This document shows positions 51,571 to 64,000 of a stretch of 64,000 nucleotides of DNA, piece after piece. Location: assembly GCF_018780585.1 (NCBI RefSeq), contig NZ_JADMJL010000010.1:29351-93350 (forward strand), written 5' to 3'. The notes below the pieces were generated by a model. That model ran no database searches, had not been told where the DNA came from, and saw only the letters and a list, made by a program, of their open reading frames with translations. A program made the position numbers and the translations under genes. Each line of letters begins with the position of its first letter. Positions within the stretch are counted from its first letter, which is position 1. The DNA is from Methyloversatilis discipulorum (lineage in GTDB: Bacteria > Pseudomonadota > Gammaproteobacteria > Burkholderiales > Rhodocyclaceae).

Positions 51571-51600
51571 ATTATAGGCACATAAAAACAACAGGGTCAA
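51571..51600 (-). promoter_or_regulatory. Strong sigma-70 promoter of the str operon
   Basis: The minus strand has -35 TTGACC (51600-51595), an 18-base T-rich spacer and a consensus -10 TATAAT (51576-51571). Predicted start is near 51564, giving a leader of about 100 bases to rpsL. The -35 box overlaps the foot of the rpoC terminator stem. Confidence 0.75.
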
Positions 51601-51632
51601 CCCCGCGGCATTGTCCAAATACCGCGGGGTTG
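51598..51632 (-). terminator. Terminator of the rpoBC operon
   Basis: CAACCCCGCGG and CCGCGGGGTTG form a perfect 11-base stem with a 13-base loop, 22 bases after the rpoC stop codon. The transcript continues ACCCTGTTGTTTTT, so the T-run is displaced by several bases. Termination is likely, perhaps incomplete. Confidence 0.7.
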
Positions 51633-51654
51633 TGCTCTCTACTGCGTAAGACGA

Positions 51655-55857
<4,203 letters not shown>

Positions 55858-55869
55858 GGCAACTCCTTT

Positions 55870-55892
55870 GGGGCTAGTGGCTAGGGGCTAGG
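55870..55892. repeat. Short GGGGCTAG tandem repeat in the rpoB-rpoC spacer
   Basis: Three copies of GGCTAG (with TGGCTAG and GGGGCTAG variants) lie between rpoB and rpoC, about 12 bases upstream of the rpoC start. A related C-rich repeat lies at 9327-9360. No known regulatory role. Confidence 0.5.
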
Positions 55893-55914
55893 CGGAACGC
55901 TTTCGCGCCCAGTC

Positions 55915-59991
<4,077 letters not shown>

Positions 59992-60179
59992 GAAATCTCC
60001 GGACAAAGAGTGCGATGGCCGGGGAAAACGGAGCGTGCGCCACCCGGCGCGCGACCCGTGTTTCACCACGGAATGCAATCAGGACAGCGTCACCGGCGGT
60101 TGGCCTCTACCAACCCCTGGGCTGACAGCGAAAGCGCGGGTTGAACACCCGAGGCGGGACTTTCGCTCGACCGACGACG

Positions 60180-60204
60180 GTCTTCCGTGATCGCTTCGGA
60201 AGAC
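60180..60204 (-). promoter_or_regulatory. Stem-loop in the rpoB leader, possible RNase III site
   Basis: GTCTTCCG and CGGAAGAC form a perfect 8-base stem with a 9-base loop in the rplL-rpoB spacer. A second small hairpin, GGTTGG/CCAACC, lies at 60098-60115. In E. coli the equivalent spacer carries an RNase III cleavage site, which makes a similar role plausible here. Confidence 0.45.
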
Positions 60205-60266
60205 AAGGAAAAGGCGGTTTAGTGCCGCGTTTTCCTGGTATTCCGAACATGCTGCATAAACGACAA

Positions 60267-60298
60267 CGGGAGCGCGTGCCGCAAAGCACGCGCTCCCG
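60267..60298 (-). terminator. Attenuator/terminator between rplL and rpoB
   Basis: CGGGAGCGCGTGC and GCACGCGCTCCCG make a perfect 13-base stem with a 6-base loop, 15 bases after the rplL stop. The transcript continues TTGTCGTTT. Partial termination between rplL and rpoB is a known way to make more L7/L12 than polymerase. Confidence 0.75.
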
Positions 60299-60313
60299 CC
60301 AACCAGAGTCGAA

Positions 60314-60691
60314 TTACTTCAGTTCGACCTTGGCGCCGGCTTCTTCCAGCTGCTTCTTCAGGGCTTCAGCGTCAGCCTTGGAGATGCCTTCCTTGACGGG
60401 CTTCGGAGCGCCATCAACCAGGTCCTTGGCTTCCTTCAGGCCCAGGCCGGTCACTGCGCGCACGACCTTGATGACTTCAACCTTCTTCTCGCCGGCAGCG
60501 GCCAGAACGACGGTGAATTCGGTCTTCTCTTCAGCAGCCGGGGCAGCGGCGCCGGCAGCCGGGGCGGCAACGGCCACAGCGGCAGCAGCCGACACGCCGA
60601 ACTTCTCTTCCATGTCCTTGATGAGCTGCGACAGCTCGAGAACGGTCATGGCGGAGATGGCTTCCAGAATCTGGTCTTTGCTAACGGACAT
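60314..60691 (-). CDS. rplL: Large ribosomal subunit protein L7/L12
   Basis: A 125-residue stalk protein that recruits elongation factors. The N-terminal dimer helix ([20 protein letters not shown]) is followed by an alanine-rich hinge of about 25 residues. The C-terminal factor-binding domain is [20 protein letters not shown] and [20 protein letters not shown]. It is 79 bp after rplJ. Confidence 0.98.
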   Translation of the reverse strand: MSVSKDQILEAISAMTVLELSQLIKDMEEKFGVSAAAAVAVAAPAAGAAAPAAEEKTEFTVVLAAAGEKKVEVIKVVRAVTGLGLKEAKDLVDGAPKPVKEGISKADAEALKKQLEEAGAKVELK

Positions 60692-60770
60692 TTCAAAACT
60701 CCTGTTTCAAGCGCGGTGCATCAACATGCAGTCGCGCGGATGATTGCTTGATCTGAATTGAGGCCTGAAC

Positions 60771-61301
60771 TTAAGCGGACTGCTTTTCGCGTTCGTCGCG
60801 CAGGGCTGCAACGGTACGGACAAACTTGCCCGGAACTTCGTTGAGCGTCTGAACGAACTTGGCGATCGGCGCCTGCATCGTGCCCAGAAGGGTGGCCAGC
60901 AGTTCTTCGCGGCTCGGCATGGAGGCCAGCGCCTTGACGCCAGCGGCGTCCATGACGTAATTGGCCAGCGCGCCACCGCGAATCACCAGCTTGTCGTTGC
61001 CCTTGGCGAAATCCTGAATGACCTTCGCGGCCGAAACCGGATCGGCCGACATGCCGTAAAGCAGCGGACCGGTCATTTCATTCGCCAACCCCTCGAACGG
61101 GGTACCCGCAACAGCGCGACGAGCCAGCGTGTTCTTCAGAACACGCAGGTAGACGCCCTGCGCACGGGCCTGGGCACGCAAACGCGTGACATCGCCCACT
61201 TCCAGACCTTTGTTCTCGGCGATCACGATTACTTGCGCGCCCGCAACTGCAGCGGATACGCCGGCAACCACTTCCTTCTTCTGATCGAGATTGAGTGCCA
61301 A
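60771..61301 (-). CDS. rplJ: Large ribosomal subunit protein L10
   Basis: Stalk base protein of 176 residues: [40 protein letters not shown]. With L7/L12 it binds its own leader RNA to repress translation; a matching leader is present upstream (61381-61492). Confidence 0.98.
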   Translation of the reverse strand: MALNLDQKKEVVAGVSAAVAGAQVIVIAENKGLEVGDVTRLRAQARAQGVYLRVLKNTLARRAVAGTPFEGLANEMTGPLLYGMSADPVSAAKVIQDFAKGNDKLVIRGGALANYVMDAAGVKALASMPSREELLATLLGTMQAPIAKFVQTLNEVPGKFVRTVAALRDEREKQSA

Positions 61302-61380
61302 GGTCTACTCCCATGATTACAGTCGTCCGGATCGCATCACTGCTCACCGGATCAACCACGTGCGGCGACCGTATTCAGGA

Positions 61381-61492
61381 GAAGAAACTGTCCGTGAGGA
61401 CACCATCCATCCTGTGTCGGGTAACGCCATCTGCGCAGGCGGCACTTGCGCACCATTAGACCCTTGCGGGCACCTGCGGTCTTTGACAACCC
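61381..61492 (-). ncRNA. L10 leader (ribosomal autoregulatory RNA element)
   Basis: The 266-base spacer between rplA and rplJ contains the conserved leader pattern. On the minus strand it reads GTCAAAGACCGCAGGTGCCC, then GCAAGGGTCTAATGGTGCGC, then GCCTGCGCAGATGGCGTTAC. The CGCAGG at 61478-61473 pairs with CCTGCG at 61439-61434. It resembles the E. coli rplJ leader bound by L10-(L12)4. Boundaries are approximate. Confidence 0.7.
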
Positions 61493-61567
61493 GCCGCGCC
61501 ATGCTGGCCGCGACGGCCCAAAGTCCTGTTGTCATGCGCCCGGCGAACCAGGCGCGAATTCAATTCC

Positions 61568-62260
61568 TTACTGCACCGTCGCCTGATCGACGCGGATGCC
61601 GACGCCCATGGTGGTCGTCACCGACACCTTGCGCAGGTAGACACCCTTGGCGGCTGCCGGACGCGCCTTGTTCAGCGCTTCGATCAGAGCCTTGATGTTG
61701 GTCGTCAGCTGTTCCGGCGTGAAGGAGGCGCGACCGACCGTGCACTGGACGATGCCACCCTTGTCGGTGCGGTACTGCACCTGACCGGCCTTGGCGTTCT
61801 TGACCGCGGTGGTCACGTCCATCGTCACGGTGCCGACCTTCGGGTTCGGCATCAGGCCACGCGGACCAAGGATCTGGCCCAGCGCGCCGACGACGCGCAT
61901 TGCGTCCGGCGTGGCGATGGCCACGTCGAAGTTCAGATTGCCTTCCTTGACCTGGGCGGCCAGATCGTCGAAACCGACGACATCGGCGCCAGCGGCCTTG
62001 GCTTCCTCGGCCTTGGCGCCCTGGGCGAACACGGCGACGCGCACGCTCTTGCCGGTGCCAGCAGGCAACACGACCGAGCCGCGGACCAGCTGGTCCGACT
62101 TCTTCGCATCGATACCCAGATTCACGGCCAGATCGACCGACTCGTCGAACTTGGCGTTGGCGGTTTCCTTGACCAGCGCCAGCGCGTCGGCCAGCGGGTA
62201 TGCGCGGTTGCGATCAACCTTGGCGCGCAGCGCCTGAACGCGCTTCGAGAGCTTTGCCAT
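61568..62260 (-). CDS. rplA: Large ribosomal subunit protein L1
   Basis: A 230-residue protein of the L1 stalk and translational repressor of its operon. Landmarks: [40 protein letters not shown]. It follows rplK by 2 bp. Confidence 0.98.
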   Translation of the reverse strand: MAKLSKRVQALRAKVDRNRAYPLADALALVKETANAKFDESVDLAVNLGIDAKKSDQLVRGSVVLPAGTGKSVRVAVFAQGAKAEEAKAAGADVVGFDDLAAQVKEGNLNFDVAIATPDAMRVVGALGQILGPRGLMPNPKVGTVTMDVTTAVKNAKAGQVQYRTDKGGIVQCTVGRASFTPEQLTTNIKALIEALNKARPAAAKGVYLRKVSVTTTMGVGIRVDQATVQ

Positions 62261-62262
62261 GA

Positions 62263-62694
62263 TTACAGGCCCTCCACCGTGATGCCCATGCTGCGGGCGG
62301 AACCAGCGATCGTGCGCACAGCGGCATCCAGATCGGCAGCGGTCAGATCCTTGTTCTTCACCTTCGCGATCTCTTCGAGCTGGGCGCGGGTGACCTTGCC
62401 GACCTTGTCGGTGTGCGGCTTCGGCGAGCCCTTGGTGATGCCGGCAGCCTTCTTGATCAGGATGGTCGCCGGGGGCGACTTCATCACGAAAGTGAAGGAC
62501 TTGTCCGCGTAGGCGGTGATCACCACCGGGATCGGCAGACCCGGTTCCATACCCTGGGTCTGCGCGTTGAACGCCTTGCAGAACTCCATGATGTTCAGAC
62601 CGCGCTGACCCAGCGCGGGACCGATCGGGGGCGACGGGTTCGCCTTGCCGGCCGGCACTTGCAGCTTCACGTAGCCGACGATTTTCTTCGCCAT
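62263..62694 (-). CDS. rplK: Large ribosomal subunit protein L11
   Basis: A 143-residue protein of the GTPase centre: [40 protein letters not shown]. Proline-rich N-terminal and RNA-binding C-terminal domains are normal. L11 is needed for stringent response activation by RelA. The ATG at 62694 is used; the frame extension upstream is leader sequence. Confidence 0.98.
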   Translation of the reverse strand: MAKKIVGYVKLQVPAGKANPSPPIGPALGQRGLNIMEFCKAFNAQTQGMEPGLPIPVVITAYADKSFTFVMKSPPATILIKKAAGITKGSPKPHTDKVGKVTRAQLEEIAKVKNKDLTAADLDAAVRTIAGSARSMGITVEGL

Positions 62695-62778
62695 GATGAC
62701 TCCATTTGCGAGTGATAGCGTGGCGGACACTCAGGCCCGGCCACTCCTCATCCGGCGCGTGAGCGCCGGAAACAATCA

Positions 62779-62806
62779 CGCGGCAGACCCGAAAGGCCCT
62801 GCCGCG
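62779..62806 (-). terminator. Attenuator-like hairpin between nusG and rplK
   Basis: CGCGGCAG and CTGCCGCG form a perfect 8-base stem enclosing a 12-base loop in the 152-base spacer after nusG. The transcript continues TGATTGTTT. It may reduce readthrough from secE-nusG into the ribosomal genes; evidence is structural only. Confidence 0.45.
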
Positions 62807-62846
62807 CACCGTGGCGGCGCCTTGCGGCACCGCCTTGAACTTCAGG

Positions 62847-63380
62847 TCAGACCTTCTCGACCTGCGAAAACTCGAGCTCGACCGGCGTCGCACGACCAAA
62901 GATGGTCACCGACACGTGCAGACGGCTCTTTTCGTAATTGACGCTTTCCACCGAGCCATTGAAGTCGGTGAAAGGACCTTCCTTGACGCGCACCAGCTCG
63001 CCCACCTCGAACAGCACCTTGGGACGGGGCTTCTCCACCCCTTCCTGCATCTGCTGCATGATCTTGTCGACTTCCTTGTCGGAAATCGGCGTCGGCTTGT
63101 TGGCCGAGCCGCCAACAAAGCCGGTCACTTTCGGCGTGCTCTTGACCAGGTGCCAGCTGTCCTCGTCCATCTCCATCTCGACGAGCACATAGCCAGGAAA
63201 GAACTTGCGCTCGGACACGGCCTTCTGGCCGCCGCGCATTTCGATCACTTCCTCGACCGGCACGAGAATCTGGCCGAACTTGTCCTGCATGCCCGAACGC
63301 GCAACACGCTCGGTCAGCGCGCGCTGAACCGACTTCTCGAAGCCGGAATAGGCGTGCACAACGTACCAACGTTTGCTCAT
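62847..63380 (-). CDS. nusG: Transcription elongation/antitermination factor NusG
   Basis: A 177-residue factor binding RNA polymerase, Rho and S10. The N-terminal domain starts [20 protein letters not shown] and the C-terminal KOW domain has [20 protein letters not shown]. Its ATG overlaps the secE stop as ATGA, the standard secE-nusG coupling. Confidence 0.98.
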   Translation of the reverse strand: MSKRWYVVHAYSGFEKSVQRALTERVARSGMQDKFGQILVPVEEVIEMRGGQKAVSERKFFPGYVLVEMEMDEDSWHLVKSTPKVTGFVGGSANKPTPISDKEVDKIMQQMQEGVEKPRPKVLFEVGELVRVKEGPFTDFNGSVESVNYEKSRLHVSVTIFGRATPVELEFSQVEKV

Positions 63381-63730
63381 GATTTCTTCCAGCCCAGGAT
63401 CAGGTCGTACAACACCCACTCGAGACTCTTGTCGGTCAACCACAGGAACAGCGCCATCACGACCACGAAGCCGAACACGATGGCGGTGGTCTGCAGCGTT
63501 TCCTTGCGGCTGGGCCAGGCAACCTTCTTGGCCTCGGCCACCGACTCGTTGGCAAAAACGATGAAGCGCCGCCCCGGCTCGGTGAACCACGCCACCGCGA
63601 CACCAGCACCCAGACCCGCGAGCACGGACAGCACCCGCACAGCCATGATCTGGTCGGCAAAAACATAAAAGCCGGCCACACCCGCAATCAACAGGGCGAT
63701 GGCCAGCGCAAGCTTCAACTGGTCAGTCAT
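63377..63730 (-). CDS. secE: Preprotein translocase subunit SecE
   Basis: A 117-residue three-helix form: hydrophobic segments near residues 5-22 and 30-46, and the conserved final one ([20 protein letters not shown]). The SecE signature [20 protein letters not shown] precedes the last helix. The ATG at 63730 is used; an ATG two codons upstream (63736) is an alternative. It lies 57 bp after tRNA-Trp. Confidence 0.95.
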   Translation of the reverse strand: MTDQLKLALAIALLIAGVAGFYVFADQIMAVRVLSVLAGLGAGVAVAWFTEPGRRFIVFANESVAEAKKVAWPSRKETLQTTAIVFGFVVVMALFLWLTDKSLEWVLYDLILGWKKS

Positions 63731-63787
63731 GAGCATCCGGAAGTGCGCACGCACTCCGCAAAATTTTGTCCGGCTTGGCCACCGGAG

Positions 63788-63863
63788 TGGCAGGGGCAGA
63801 GGGAATCGAACCCCCAACCTTCGGTTTTGGAGACCGACGCTCTGCCAATTGAGCTATGCCCCT
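63788..63863 (-). tRNA. trnW: tRNA-Trp (anticodon CCA)
   Basis: A 76-base cloverleaf read on the minus strand. The acceptor stem is AGGGGCA/TGCCCCT, with discriminator G and encoded CCA at 63790-63788. The anticodon stem TCGGT/ACCGA encloses loop CTCCAAA, so the anticodon is CCA. GGTTCGATTCC is the T-arm. It sits between tuf and secE, the common bacterial order tuf-trpT-secE-nusG. Confidence 0.97.
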
Positions 63864-63908
63864 GCAAAACGCGAACCGGGCCGCACGCGCGACCCGGAGT
63901 ACAACTCT

Positions 63909-64000
63909 TTACTCGACGATCTTTGCAACCACGCCGGCGCCGACGGTACGGCCGCCTTCGCGGATCGCGAAGCGCAGACCTTCTTCCATCGCGATCGGGG
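63909..64000 (-). CDS. tuf: Elongation factor Tu (copy 2, only the C-terminal end in window)
   Basis: The last 30 codons of a second tuf gene, ending with TAA at 63909: [20 protein letters not shown] is identical in protein to the copy at 47218-48408. The final Glu codon is GAG here and GAA in copy 1. Two tuf genes, one in the str operon and one before tRNA-Trp-secE, are usual in this group and are kept alike by gene conversion. The rest lies beyond the right edge. Confidence 0.97.
   Translation of the reverse strand, partial: PIAMEEGLRFAIREGGRTVGAGVVAKIVE

Noticed and set aside
55870..55892. Spaced GGCTAG repeats considered as a CRISPR-like array
   Set aside because: Units are only 6-8 bases with no unique spacers; simple tandem repeat.

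Overview
The window is one high-GC chromosomal segment from a betaproteobacterium, most likely in or near the Rhodocyclales (Azoarcus, Thauera and Methyloversatilis relatives). The evidence is the betaproteobacterial order of the ribosomal, str and rpoBC operons with tuf inside the fused str-S10 cluster, a second tuf next to tRNA-Trp-secE-nusG, PEP-CTERM/PrsT surface-protein genes, and an assimilatory cysI-DUF934-cysH-cobA sulfur cluster beside cysB. No insertion sequence, prophage or CRISPR array was seen.

About 1-9.4 kb is mixed metabolic DNA. It holds a FadE-type acyl-CoA dehydrogenase (cut by the left edge) preceded by a PsrA-like TetR repressor with a readable promoter and operator. After these come a cupin and a MocR regulator, an unknown membrane-anchored protein, a phytanoyl-CoA-dioxygenase-like enzyme, an ABM-domain protein, ccoG behind a perfect FNR box, and a PEP-CTERM protein with a sigma-54 promoter.

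About 9.4-19.2 kb, on the minus strand, is the most distinctive part: a Nit1C-type cluster. Its order is nitB (MSMEG_0572 family), nitrilase nitC, radical SAM nitD, acetyltransferase nitE, AIR-synthase-like nitF, a glycosyltransferase, nitG (MSMEG_0570 family) and flavoprotein nitH, followed by an LnmK-like/Pnap_2097-like gene and a MocR regulator. Most junctions overlap or are very short. A strong -24/-12 (sigma-54) promoter match lies upstream of nitB, with a repeated TGCGATCAATG-type motif around it. The sigma-54 activator nitA that heads known clusters is not in the window. Related clusters are required for growth on cyanide as a nitrogen source in some pseudomonads; the product chemistry of the full gene set is unknown.

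About 19.2-33 kb holds an HMA-like small protein, a MgtC/DUF4010 membrane protein, an Atm1-type ABC exporter, a second PEP-CTERM gene with a sigma-54 promoter, the TPR protein PrsT, a PhoX-like fragment, cysB, and a plus-strand sulfur operon (TSUP exporter, cysI, DUF934, cysH, cobA).

About 33-64 kb is all minus-strand core information processing. Read in the direction of transcription it runs tuf copy 2 (partial), tRNA-Trp, secE-nusG, rplK-rplA, L10 leader-rplJ-rplL, rpoB-rpoC, rpsL-rpsG-fusA-tuf, the S10 operon, the spc operon with secY-infA-rpmJ, and the alpha operon (rpsM-rpsK-rpsD-rpoA-rplQ). It ends at a strong bidirectional terminator facing the sulfur operon. These genes look ordinary; the main points of interest there are the regulatory hairpins and the terminator/promoter overlap between rpoC and rpsL.
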